NCBI RefSeq assembly: GCF_036417845.1
Contig: NC_089981.1
Location: forward strand, 1,009,501-1,073,500
Length of the DNA stretch: 64,000 bases
From: Apteryx mantelli
Lineage: Eukaryota > Chordata > Aves > Apterygiformes > Apterygidae
Reading direction: 5' to 3'
Every line of letters begins with the position of its first letter. Position 1 is the first letter of the stretch. Made by a program: the position numbers and the translations under genes. The notes beneath the pieces are model-generated. The model was not told where the DNA came from, searched no databases, and saw nothing but the letters and a program-made list of their open reading frames with translations. Of this stretch, positions 1-8,443 are shown one piece after another.

Positions 1-123
1 GGCGCTGCCATCCCAGGCGAAGCCGCCGCGCCACTGCTGGCACCAGGCGCTCACGAAGGCCACGCACGCGACGCCCAGGCCGCCAAGCAGGGCGCAGAAG
101 GGCAGGAAGGGCAGCTCCAGCAT
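1..123 (-). CDS. CYB561A3: CYB561A3, first main coding exon (gene runs off the left edge)
   Basis: The complement of 1-123 begins with ATG at 121-123 and reads MLELPFLPFCALLGG, then a hydrophobic stretch, then QQWRGGFAWDGSA. This lines up with the N-terminus of the lysosomal ascorbate-dependent ferric reductase CYB561A3, whose human form has YWRGGFAWNGS at the same place after its first membrane segment. The family is a six-helix, two-haem cytochrome b561 that passes electrons across the late endosome/lysosome membrane; the haem-ligating histidines would lie in later exons outside the window. The exon's acceptor (ctctccccag, read on the minus strand) puts its 5' edge at 145, leaving 22 nt upstream of the ATG. 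The gene is head to head with TMEM138, as in human. Only about 41 residues are visible. The name is inferred from this segment plus synteny. Confidence 0.8.
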   Translation of the reverse strand, partial: MLELPFLPFCALLGGLGVACVAFVSAWCQQWRGGFAWDGSA

Positions 124-145
124 CCCTGCTCCGGAGGGACAGCGC

Positions 146-1508
146 CTGGGGAGAGCGAGGTGCCCGCTGAGCCTCTGCCGGGGCTGTGCACCCACGCCGG
201 CGCTCTCCTGCCGACAGGCACCCACCGGGGAGGAGCCAGCCTGAAAGGGGAACTGGCCGCTTGAGCGCCGTTCCCAGAAGGGAGGCCGCAAGGAAGGGGC
301 GGCCGCCAGCCCCACCGCTGACCAGGCCGGGGGACGATGCCCGGGACCCAGGGCCGTTCGGCAGGGGACGCACGCGGAGTGACACACAGCCACGTGCCCC
401 CGGCAGTGCTCTGTCGTGCTGCACTGGTGCGCAGCCCAGCGGCCAGGGCCTCGCCGGGGCGGTGGGGGGATTTGGGTCCTGTCCCTGCTCCCCCAAACCC
501 CCAGGTCTGTACCCCCAGCACCCACCTCCACTCTGCCAGCCCCACACATCTGCACCCCACTTCCGACACCGGGGCGGCGGGCTCACGCAGTCCCAACCTG
601 CTCCCCATCTCCCCCTGCCCCTCCTCCTGCCATGCCAGCCCTCACCCCACCTGCTCCGCCAGGGTCGGGGGCCCTGCCAGCCCCGCCGGTGTCACCCACG
701 GAGCCCCACAGCCCTGCCTTGGGGTGCGGGGAGAGGCTGGCAGGGCCCCTGCCCTCGGGGCGCTTCTCTCACCCACAGGGGCCGCGCAGGGTGAGCGGGC
801 GACTGACAGGGACGGGGCCCTTGCCCATTTGCATAGCGTTTTGCATCTGCCTCCACAAATAGAGAGTTCTGCCCCGTGCCGGCGTGGGGGGCAGCCCCGT
901 CCCTAGCAGGGTGGATGCTCACATGCGCTGCGACAGGCCTGCCCGGGCGGCCCCCGCCGGCTCTGCCCGCCCCGGGGGAGCACGAGGCTCCGCGTGGCCG
1001 GGCAGCGCGCTGGCAGCGGGCGTCACCGCCCGCCCGCAGCGCCCACGCAGCGCCCACGCAGCACGGGGGATCACGAGCTGGGCCACGCGCTGCCGCCGAG
1101 GCCTCGCAGAGCTCCCGGCGGCGCTGCTCGCGACACCCGAGCAACGCGCCAGGCGGGCCAGGCTCACGCCAAGGGGAAGGAGCTGGACGCCGCCGGGGCT
1201 CCCGGCGTCACCAAGAGCCAAGCGGGGAAGCAGCGCCCGGAGCAGCCCCCGCTGCTGCAGGGAGAGCGGCGCCTCGCACCTCCGCCCTCTCCGCCACCAC
1301 CGGGGCGCCGCGCACGCGCAACGGGGGGACGACAAGGGCCACGTCCTCAAAACCGCCGGGCCAGCGCCACGGCGCCCGGCGCCACGGCTCCCCCCACACG
1401 CAGGAACAGGGCGCCCGGCCCCACGGCTGCCCCCCGAGCCCGCGACGGGGCCGCGGCGGCCTCGGGCCCGCGCCCGCGCCCGGCTGGGCCTGCGCCGCGG
1501 CCCCGTAC
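146..1508 (-). other. CYB561A3 intron 1, GC-rich
   Basis: Sequence between the two proposed CYB561A3 5' exons. It is CpG-rich from about 900 onward and several frames are open only because of base composition. No repeat family, RNA gene or conserved protein was recognised here. Confidence 0.4.
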
Positions 1509-1620
1509 CTCCGGCCGGCGCGGGGCATGCCGGGCCTTCGCGGCCGCTCTAGCCGGTCGTCTCGGTGCCGCCCCGGGCCCACCGCCCGCCGCCCCCCCCC
1601 GCCACAGAGCGCGTGGCAAA
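1509..1620 (-). other. CYB561A3: Probable first (mostly 5'-UTR) exon of CYB561A3; right limit approximate
   Basis: On the minus strand a good donor (GGAG followed by gtacgg) ends an exon at 1509 inside the CpG island shared with TMEM138. An ATG at 1526-1528 opens MPRAGRR and, spliced to the acceptor at 145/146, stays in frame through 14 codons into the MLELPF start at 123. The transcript could therefore make an N-terminally extended protein, or the upstream ATG could be skipped. The transcription start is not visible, so the outer boundary is a guess. Inferred from splice signals only. Confidence 0.42.
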
Positions 1621-1654
1621 CCGCGGCTAGAGCGGTGCCCGCGCGCTTCCTCTG

Positions 1655-1722
1655 CCCCTTCACTTCCGCCGTCGCCTCAGTGGCTGGGCCGTTTCCATGG
1701 AGATGGAAGATGGCGGCCGCAG
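1655..1722 (+). promoter_or_regulatory. TMEM138: TMEM138 core promoter: ETS-like site, X-box-like palindrome and TISU/YY1 element, then a short noncoding first exon
   Basis: CpG-island promoter lying between CYB561A3 (minus) and TMEM138 (plus). It holds a CACTTCCG ETS-like core near 1660, the palindrome-like GTTTCCATGGAGAT at 1691-1704, and GAAGATGGCGGCC around 1710, which fits the TISU/YY1 consensus SAASATGGCGGC. TISU elements set transcription starts a few bases upstream and work with very short leaders. The exon ends CCGCAG at 1722 before gtgggc. The TISU ATG (1710-1712) does not start TMEM138; it opens a 10-codon upstream frame. Positions 1694-1715 are identical to 6397-6418 at TMEM216. 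Confidence 0.6.
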
Positions 1723-2838
1723 GTGGGCGCGCCGCCGCTCGCAGGGGCCCCGGCGGGGACGGGGGACACGGGGATGGCGGCACCACCGGCACCGGCAGCC
1801 CGGGGGACAGGGGGTACTGCGGCCTACCTCGGCCCGGCGAGCAGGGGCCGGGGAGAGCCGTGGGGAGCGGGCCTGGGGGCAGGAGGCCCGGGGGCGCTGC
1901 GGCCTGCTTAGGCGCTGGGGGGGGGGAGGTGGGCGAGGGGCCGCCGGGGGAGCCCGGGGCTTGGGGAGCCCTGGGGAGGGGGGGGTAACGGCTGCGTGGC
2001 GGCCAGGCGTCGGCCTTACCCGTGCTCCTCGGGGACGACGTGCTGCTTTCTCGGAGCGGCGCAGGCCCTGGCCTGGCTGTCGGCGGTGGGAAAGCCGTGC
2101 AGGGGGGCTGCGTCCCCTCGCTCGGCCCCAGGCAGCCCTGCTGCTTCGCCCTGTCCTCGGCGCTCTCTGACCGGCCGCCTCGGACTGGGTGCAGGGTCCA
2201 AGGGTGGAGCGAAAAAGAGCGATGCTGGGTCACAGCATGCCCAAACCTGCTCCCCTAGCGTGGCCTGCCCTGGACTGCCCATGAGGCTGTCTGTGGCTGT
2301 GGGATGTGGCTTCCACTCGCTTGTCCACCATGACAAGGGTGAACAACCTGCCTGGACTGTCCTCCGGTTTCTGCCCCAGGGCTCATGCATCTTCCTCATC
2401 CCTGAATTTCCTTCTATCTGTTCCCTGAGATTAGGGGCTGCTGTAAGGCTTAAGAGTGGGAGAGAGAGACTCAGTCTGAGTCTGCTGCACGGTGAGAGAA
2501 AGCAGAGGGGAGACAGCTCATTCATAAGAGCCCCAGCTTGCGGAGTAAGGGCAGGAGCACGGCTCTGCATAGGAACCTGTGGGTGTCTCTGCTTGGGGCA
2601 GAGAACTGGGACGCTCGTTGCTATGTATGTGCAGCATGAGAGGAGCCTGGCACGTTGTTCCCTGAGCTGGGCCTGGCTGCAGAAGTGCAGAAACCAGCAG
2701 GCTCCTCTTCGGATGTGCTTTGGATTTCCTCACGGTGGGGTGCAGGAAGAGCTGAATTCTCTTTCAGTTGTGGGGTTTGTGTCCGGCCCTGCTGAGCTGT
2801 GTCTCTGCTCCCTTCTAGGTTCCAGGTCCTGGCTGTAG
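1710..2838 (+). other. Upstream ORF in the TMEM138 leader, split by intron 1
   Basis: Exon 1 supplies ATGGCGGCCGCAG (1710-1722). Exon 2, starting at 2819 after the acceptor ccttctag, continues it as MAAAGSRSWL and stops at TAG 2836-2838. The main TMEM138 ATG lies 110 nt further on at 2949. If transcription starts at the TISU, ribosomes would meet this 10-codon frame first and would have to reinitiate or leak past it. Inferred from the splice sites; no transcript was consulted. Confidence 0.45.
1723..2818 (+). other. TMEM138 intron 1
   Basis: Bounded by donor CAG/gtgggc at 1722/1723 and acceptor ttctag at 2818. The first 300 bases are still CpG-rich and then composition falls. No repeat family or second gene was recognised. 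Confidence 0.5.
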
Positions 2839-2948
2839 GGAGAGGCTGTGGTACGAGAGGCGACGCTGAGCCCCTCGGCTCCGGAGCATGAGCCGGCCCT
2901 GCTGCTTGGGATGCCGGGGCTGAGGGCTCACACCTCTGGCGAAGGAAG

Positions 2949-5202
2949 ATGCTCCAGACCAGTAACTACAGCCTGGTGCTGTTCCTGCAGTTCCTGCTGC
3001 TTTTCTACGACCTGTTTGTCAACTCCTTTTCTGAGCTGCTCCGCACAGCTCCTGCTGTCCAACTTGTCCTCTTCATGTGAGTGCCAGGCAGACCTAGCGG
3101 GGTGAGCGGGGGCATGGGAGGGCGGGGGTCTCCCGTGTACCGCAAGGGTGCTTACAACGTCTCTGCCCTCCTGCAGTATCCAGGACATCGCCATTCTCTT
3201 CAACGTCATCATCATCTTCCTCATGTTCTTCAACACCTTCGTCTTCCAGGCCGGTCTGGTCAACCTCCTCTTTCACAAGTTCAAGGGGACCATCGTCCTG
3301 TCAGCGGCCTACCTGGCGCTCAGCATCTCCTTCCACGTCTGGCTCATGGTAGGGCCATGGCTGGGCCCCGGGCTGCCCGCTTCCCCCCGAGGGCGCGCAG
3401 GCAGGGCCCTGGCGCGCAGGCAGGGCCCCGGCGCCCTGCTGTGCCGGCCATGACCCCTGGCTCCCTTCAGCCCCTCTCCGCTGTGCTGGGCGTCAGGGCA
3501 GGGCAGGAGCCTCCCACCACGCATTTTGTCCCGCACAGGTTGGAAACAACTGCTCTCCCGGGTGATTTGGGAAAGACTTAGTCTGTGTGAGCAGCTTTTC
3601 CGTAGGGGGGTGAGTGTCTCCGGGTAAACCCTCTGCTCCCAAGAGGGCAGTGAAGGCAGGAGCAGTGGGAGATTTAGCAGTAGAGACGGGGAGCTCTTCT
3701 CTTAGCCTCTGGCCGCGACCCCCCTCCTCACGGTTCCTTGTCCCCGTGCGATCGCACACTTGCCACCGGCCGCAGTCACGGGCTTTTAGGCTGCGGCAGT
3801 GACGCAGCAGACGTTCCGGAGCCGTGCTCAGCCCAGGAGGCGAAGGCAGGTCGTTTCAGAGGCAGGCGCCGAGCTGCGAGAAGCGTGGACCAGCCTGAGG
3901 GCCTGCTCGGCGCTTCCCTGCCGCATCCCAGCCCCCTCCCCGTCGACCTGCTGGACAATCCTCTTTCCCCACAGAAAGCCCTCTGGCTCTGGCTCTGTTC
4001 TGGCACACGCTGCCCTGGGTAATCCCCAGCCTGAAGGTCGTGACAGCAGCACCTGGGATTACCTGGGATTAATCCCCAGCAAATGCCAGCGCCCGGACGC
4101 TGCCAGCAGCCTCCCGTCTGTGGGTATCTGGCAGCACAGCGAGCTGCCAGGGTTCCCTGCTCGTCTGAGAAGCGTCTTCCCCTTCCGCCCCTTCCTCAGC
4201 CCCCCTCTGTCCCGGGCACCAGACCCCAAAAGGAGCAGCCCCCAGCCCCCCCCCGGCCCCTGAGCACCCCCCTGCGTAGCCCCAGCTCTCCCGGGCGCGG
4301 GGCAGGGCAGCGCCCCAGCTCCGAGGGTGCCGTCGCCACCCCGCTCCCGGGAGCGCTCCGGTTCCCCGGGAGAGTCGGTGCTCGAGGGCTGGGAGCTGCC
4401 CGAGCGCACGGCCGGGCTTGCGCTGCCCACACGCCGTCCGGGCAGGGGCTTGCCAGGGATTTGCAGGGATCCGAAGTCTGAAGCTAGAAGAGGTCCTGGC
4501 TCGCTGTCGAAATCCCCTGAGCCGCTTAACCTTTGGGGCAGGGGGCTGCCCCCGGCCGCAGGCTGCTGCTCGGAGCCAGCCCCCCTGCCCGTGGGTCCTT
4601 GCCCGGGCGGTGAAGGACCTCGCTCTCCCCCGGTGGGGAGAGCCTCAAGGCAGCCACGGTCCTCGGGGCGCGGGGACAGCCCTCTCCCGCTGGCATCCCC
4701 AGCGCCCCGGGCTGGGGGAGCCGGAGGTGCAGGGTGCTGAGCTCTCGTGGCCCCCGGGGCAGTTTGTTTCTTGGCGCTGACACCCGCCATGTGCGTTTGC
4801 CCACCTCAGAACCTGCGGTGGAGAGACTCCAGCCGCTTCGTGTGGACCGAAGGCCTGCAGACGCTTTTTGTCTTCCAGCGACTGGGTAAGGGCTCGCCGT
4901 CGCGGGGTGCTGCCTGCCTCGCGGGCCGTGCTGGGGCAGCCCCGAACCGGGCACGCAGCTTGGCACCCGCACCGGGGTGCCTGGAGGCACCGGGACCCCG
5001 TCTGGGAGCCTGTGGGACCTGACTCCGGAGGGAGGCAGGTGGGGGTGGACGCGGCCCTCACCTCCCTCCCTCCCTCCCTCCCCCCGCAGCGGCCGTGCTT
5101 TACTGCTACTTCTACAAGAGGACGGCGGTGCGCCTGGGCGACCCCCTCTTCTATCAGGACTCGCTGTGGCTGCGCAAGGAGTTTGCTCAGCTCCGCGGCT
5201 GA
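2949..5202 (+). CDS. TMEM138: TMEM138, ciliary transition-zone tetraspan membrane protein
   Basis: Coding exons 2949-3076, 3177-3348, 4810-4885 and 5090-5202 join without a frame break into 162 residues, the human length. The start [14 protein letters not shown] and the end [16 protein letters not shown] match TMEM138, as do [21 protein letters not shown] and [19 protein letters not shown]. All junctions are GT-AG. Four hydrophobic segments lie at about 7-27, 38-66, 80-100 and 115-135, and there is one N-glycosylation sequon (NYS) at residue 6. In mammals the protein sits at or near the ciliary base/transition zone and its loss causes Joubert syndrome. TMEM216 follows 1.2 kb downstream on the same strand; the two genes are unrelated in sequence but act in the same process. 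The start was chosen because it matches the human N-terminus. Confidence 0.96.
3349..4809 (+). other. TMEM138 third intron
   Basis: The longest TMEM138 intron (donor ATG/gtaggg, acceptor ccacctcag). It is GC-rich with no gene. A short direct duplication containing CCTGGGATTA occurs near 4050-4075. No transposable element was recognised. Confidence 0.5.
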
Positions 5203-5605
5203 CGGCTCTGCTCGGCCTTTCAGCTGCCCGCTGCCTCGCCTCGGCGTCCGCAGGCAGCTCCTGCGCCGAGCGACACCCTCGCACGCCGGATCGGCGCTCG
5301 CCCGTGCCGGCTCCGCTGGGGTCCCCTCCGTTCCTCCTCGTCCGTGGGCCCGGCTGCTGCCTCGTCGGGGAGGGATCCAAGAGGCCAGAGGGCTTGTCCT
5401 GGCCCTGTGCCTCCAGCCCAGCCATGTTCCTCCTCTTCCTTCTCCTCCCGGGGATCAGTCCTTCCACCTGCTCCAGCGCGGCTCGTGCTCCAGTGGCAGC
5501 AGGAGCCGCAGGATGCACGCGGCGGGCCCAGCCCTCCAGCGGCCGGGCTCTGTCCTGGCGTTACATCCCCTGCTGGGACTTGGGAGTTTTTGTAAATTGT
5601 AAAGA

Positions 5606-5611
5606 AATAAA
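5606..5611 (+). terminator. TMEM138: TMEM138 poly(A) signal AATAAA
   Basis: AATAAA about 400 nt after the TMEM138 stop, followed by the T/GT-rich run gtcgtgtgtctgtgtgtg at 5634 on, a typical downstream element. It sets the 3' UTR at roughly 5203-5630. Confidence 0.85.
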
Positions 5612-5631
5612 TTGGCTGTGTTTTCCAGAGG

Positions 5632-6380
5632 CTGTCGTGTGTCTGTGTGTGCCGCAGGCACCCCTGGGCCTCTCCTGTTCTTCTTTTCCTCCCTTGGACT
5701 GCGATGCCACGTTGACGGCAAGCTTCGTGGGTGACTGTTACGGAGAGAACTGAACTGATACCGTTGCTTGCACAGTAACACACAGACAGTGTGTTTTCAG
5801 CCACAAAACTGGGCCTGTTTGCACCTTGCAGCACCCCCACAGGGTCGTGCAGGCCACGGGTCCCAGTTGGGGACCCTCAGACGGACATAGAAGCAGCGTG
5901 GACTCCGGGTGGCACTGGTTTGTCCCCGAGCTGTCTTGTGCAGAGTTGGGAGGGTGGTTGATGCGGTGCGTATCCGAGAGCTGGCGAGATGCGACCTCTG
6001 CGCTCCCGTCCCCAGGCACAAGAGCAGGTTCCCCGCGTCCGGGCTGGCGACAAGGGCTGCAGGACACGTGAGAGCAGGAAGGGAAGCGGCTCTGGGTGGC
6101 CGGGGGAACGCAGGGGCCAGCTGCTCACCTGTGAAAACACAGTTTCCCTGCCAGTCTTTGTGCTCCAGGAGGAAGCGCTTGAACAGAGGGGGCCCTGGAG
6201 GGCGGCCGGGGCTCCCCGTCCTGCCGCCAGCAGCCGCCGGCGCCGCGGCGAGCCCCGAGGGCCGGGCCGGGGCCGCGAACCCGCGGACGATGGGAGGCCC
6301 CCTCCAGTCCTCCTCGACCATAGAGGTGGGCGGAGAGAGCGGCCTGGCGCATGCCCCTCCGAGCACTCCCGGCAGCGAGG
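5632..6380. other. TMEM138-TMEM216 intergenic spacer
   Basis: About 0.75 kb separates the TMEM138 cleavage site from the TMEM216 promoter. It becomes CpG-rich after about 6180. No coding exon was recognised. In human the corresponding interval is reported to hold a regulatory module co-ordinating the two genes; here it is very short. Confidence 0.5.
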
Positions 6381-6382
6381 GC

Positions 6383-6425
6383 GGCTGTGGCCGGTCTCCA
6401 TGGAGATGGAAGATGGCGCCCAGGA
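6383..6425 (+). promoter_or_regulatory. TMEM216: TMEM216 core promoter: X-box-like palindrome joined to a TISU start element
   Basis: GTCTCCATGGAGAT at 6394-6407 runs into GAAGATGGCGCCC, a TISU/YY1-type element whose ATG (6413-6415) is the TMEM216 start codon. The human gene also has its MAPR methionine in an AAGATGGCG context, as far as I recall. The 22 bases 6397-6418 are identical to 1694-1715 at TMEM138, and the preceding GGCTG..GGCCGG also matches with small gaps. Two ATGs inside the palindrome are out of frame with the protein, which fits transcription starting just before the TISU. Confidence 0.6.
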
Positions 6426-7445
6426 GTGAGTGCGGGGCCGGGGCCGGGGGGCGGCGGGAGTCGGACCGGGGGGGGGGGGGGGGGCCGGGCCACCCCCCCC
6501 CGCCGACGGCCGGTGTGCGCCCGCAGGCCGGCAGCTCTCCTCGGCGCCGCTGCAGATCCTGCTGTTCCTCAACGGCTGGTACTGCGCCACTTACTTCCTC
6601 CTGGAGGCCTTCATCTTCGTCTACAAGGGTGAGCCCGGCCCCCCCCCCCCCCCCGCCCCGGCCCCGCCGCCCCCGGGCCGCCCCCGGGCCCCGACACCCC
6701 CGGGCCGCGGCGGCGCCAGCGCTGAGGGCGGCGGCGGCTGTGCCCGCAGTGCTGCTGCTGCCCTACCCCTCCGCCAACCTGGCGCTGGACGTGCTCCTGC
6801 TCTTCCTCTACCTGGGCGTTGAGGCCACCCGCATCTTCTTCGGTAAGTCGCGGTGGCCAGGGCTGAGCCGGTGGCCGGGCTTTGCTCAGCGCCCCGGCGG
6901 GTAAGCGCTGGGGCTGCGGCAGCACCGTTTGCTGTGTGGCCCCCCCCCCCCCCCCACGGCGGGGTCCTGGCCGCAGGTGAGCACGGCCCCGGCTGGGGGG
7001 GACCTCGCTCCCCTTGCGCTGCGTGAGGCGGAGGTGGGGGCCGCAGTAACGGTGCGCTGCGCAGGGTCGAAGGGCAACCTGTGCCAGCGGAAGGTGCTGC
7101 TCTCCATCAGTCTGGCCCTGACCCTCCCGGCGGCCACGATGGCAGCCTACTACCTGCTGCTCCAGACCTACGCCCTGCGCCTGGAAGCCATCCTCAGTGC
7201 CATCCTCCTGGTCTTCTACGCTGCAGAGCTGCTGCTCGGCATCCTCACGCTGGTCTCCTTCTCCAGGTACGGCGGCGGCCACCGGAAGCCGCACCGCGCG
7301 GTGCAGGGAGGGAAAGAACCCCCCGGCACGGGGGGAACCGGGCAGGGCGAGCCGTGGGGCGCAGCCCCCACCCTGGCCCGGGGGCCTGCCGCCGCCTGCC
7401 GCCGCAGCCCCGTCTCCCCTTCTCTGCAGCAGGGATTCGTACTGA
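6413..7445 (+). CDS. TMEM216: TMEM216, ciliary transition-zone tetraspan membrane protein
   Basis: Coding exons 6413-6425, 6527-6628, 6750-6842, 7065-7266 and 7430-7445 join to 141 residues: MAPRSRQLSSAPLQ, then FLNGWYCATYFLLEAFIFVYK, LLPYPSANLALDVLLLFLYLGVEATRIFFG, SKGNLCQRK and a last hydrophobic helix, ending FSSRDSY. These match human TMEM216 from its second methionine. Four membrane segments are evident. The arginine in VEATRIFFG corresponds to human Arg73, the residue hit in the Joubert/Meckel founder allele. The product works at the ciliary transition zone with the MKS-module proteins. The start codon lies in a TISU element. The last coding exon is only 16 nt, chosen because cag/CAGGGATTCG gives a human-like short C-terminus; shifting the acceptor by one CAG would give a long unrelated tail. 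Confidence 0.95.
6469..6483. repeat. Homopolymer G tract in TMEM216 intron 1
   Basis: About 15 consecutive G. It belongs to a wider pattern of long G or C runs in this window (for example 6642-6655 and 6943-6957). Prone to sequencing error and length variation. Confidence 0.8.
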
Positions 7446-7852
7446 GGCACGGCGCCACACGGGACGGCACGAGGGGCGGCAGGGAGCCTGCGGCTGCGCC
7501 GGTGGCTCCTTCGCCCAGTGCGCGCCCTGCCCCGGGCTGGCTGCGGCGGGAGGAACGGGACCGTGCCACCGGGCTGGCTCCGCTCCGGGCGCTGGGCTGA
7601 GCCCACCTTGGCGCTGGTGGGCACCCGCGGCTCGGCCTCGTGGGGCAGGGCAGCCTCCACCCTGCGCCTTCCTCTCCGCTCCGCCTGCGGCACGTGCAGG
7701 TAACTCGCCGGGCAGCGCCCACGCTGCTGCCGCCCGGCACTCCAGCCCCACGCGGCGGCACCCGGACCCCACGGCTTGTGATGCACAGGTCAGTTTGAGA
7801 TATGGAGAATTATTTTTTTCTACTGCATCCTCAAAAAAATTTACTATTTTCC

Positions 7853-7858
7853 AATAAA
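7853..7858 (+). terminator. TMEM216: TMEM216 poly(A) signal AATAAA
   Basis: AATAAA in an A/T-rich pocket about 410 nt after the stop, giving a 3' UTR of roughly 7446-7880. It is the first strong signal after the gene. Confidence 0.85.
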
Positions 7859-7879
7859 TATTTATTTTTACCTGGTGCC

Positions 7880-8437
7880 TGGGCATCTAGCTTCCCCCAG
7901 GGCAGCAGGCCGGACACGAAGTGCTTGCGAGCCTCCTGTGCCGCACCCCGCTGCCTGCGCTAACTCCCCCCCCCCATGGCTGCCCCACGGCGCTGCCTGG
8001 AGCCAGCGCAGGGGGCAGAGAGGCCACGTGTGCCTGCGTGGCCACGTGCCTGCAGGACCAGCGCAGAAACCCCTCCGGCATGTTAGAGGCCAAGTACCAC
8101 CCTGCCTGCGCTTCTGGTAGCCCCAGCGCGTCGGTACCGGCCGCTCAAACAGGAGCGCTGTCCCCGCGGGGGCACCGGTGCAGCCCCGAGCCCTGCTCCA
8201 CTCCTGCTGGGGAGCGGCAGGCAGCGGCGTTATGAGTCGCCCTGGTCCCTAGCTGCACAAATAAGCCAGGCCTGGGAGTCACCTGCATTAGCAGGGAGCT
8301 GTGCTCATCCCTCATGTCGGAGCCTGCCGTCAGCACCCACCCGGGTGCCGGGAGCACCCCAGGGAGTCTCCCATGCTGCCCTTCCCTTCCCCCCACAGCC
8401 TCACGCCACACAGGGTCCATAAAACACTCACACCCCA
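7880..8437. other. Spacer between convergent TMEM216 and CPSF7 3' ends
   Basis: About 0.55 kb between two convergent poly(A) signals. No coding exon or repeat was recognised. Confidence 0.5.
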
Positions 8438-8443
8438 TTTATT
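8438..8443 (-). terminator. CPSF7: CPSF7 poly(A) signal (AATAAA on the minus strand)
   Basis: TTTATT on the plus strand is AATAAA in CPSF7 sense. It would end a 3' UTR of about 2.2 kb (8,420-10,632), plausible for this gene family. Other signals may also be used. Confidence 0.6.

Noticed and set aside
1697-1712. TMEM138 translation start in exon 1
   Set aside because: The frame from the TISU ATG stops after 10 codons; the conserved N-terminus MLQTSNYS begins at 2949.
6400-6402. First ATG in the TMEM216 promoter as start codon
   Set aside because: It lies inside the X-box-like palindrome and is out of frame with the conserved protein; the ATG at 6413 gives MAPRSRQLSS, matching human MAPRGKRLSS.
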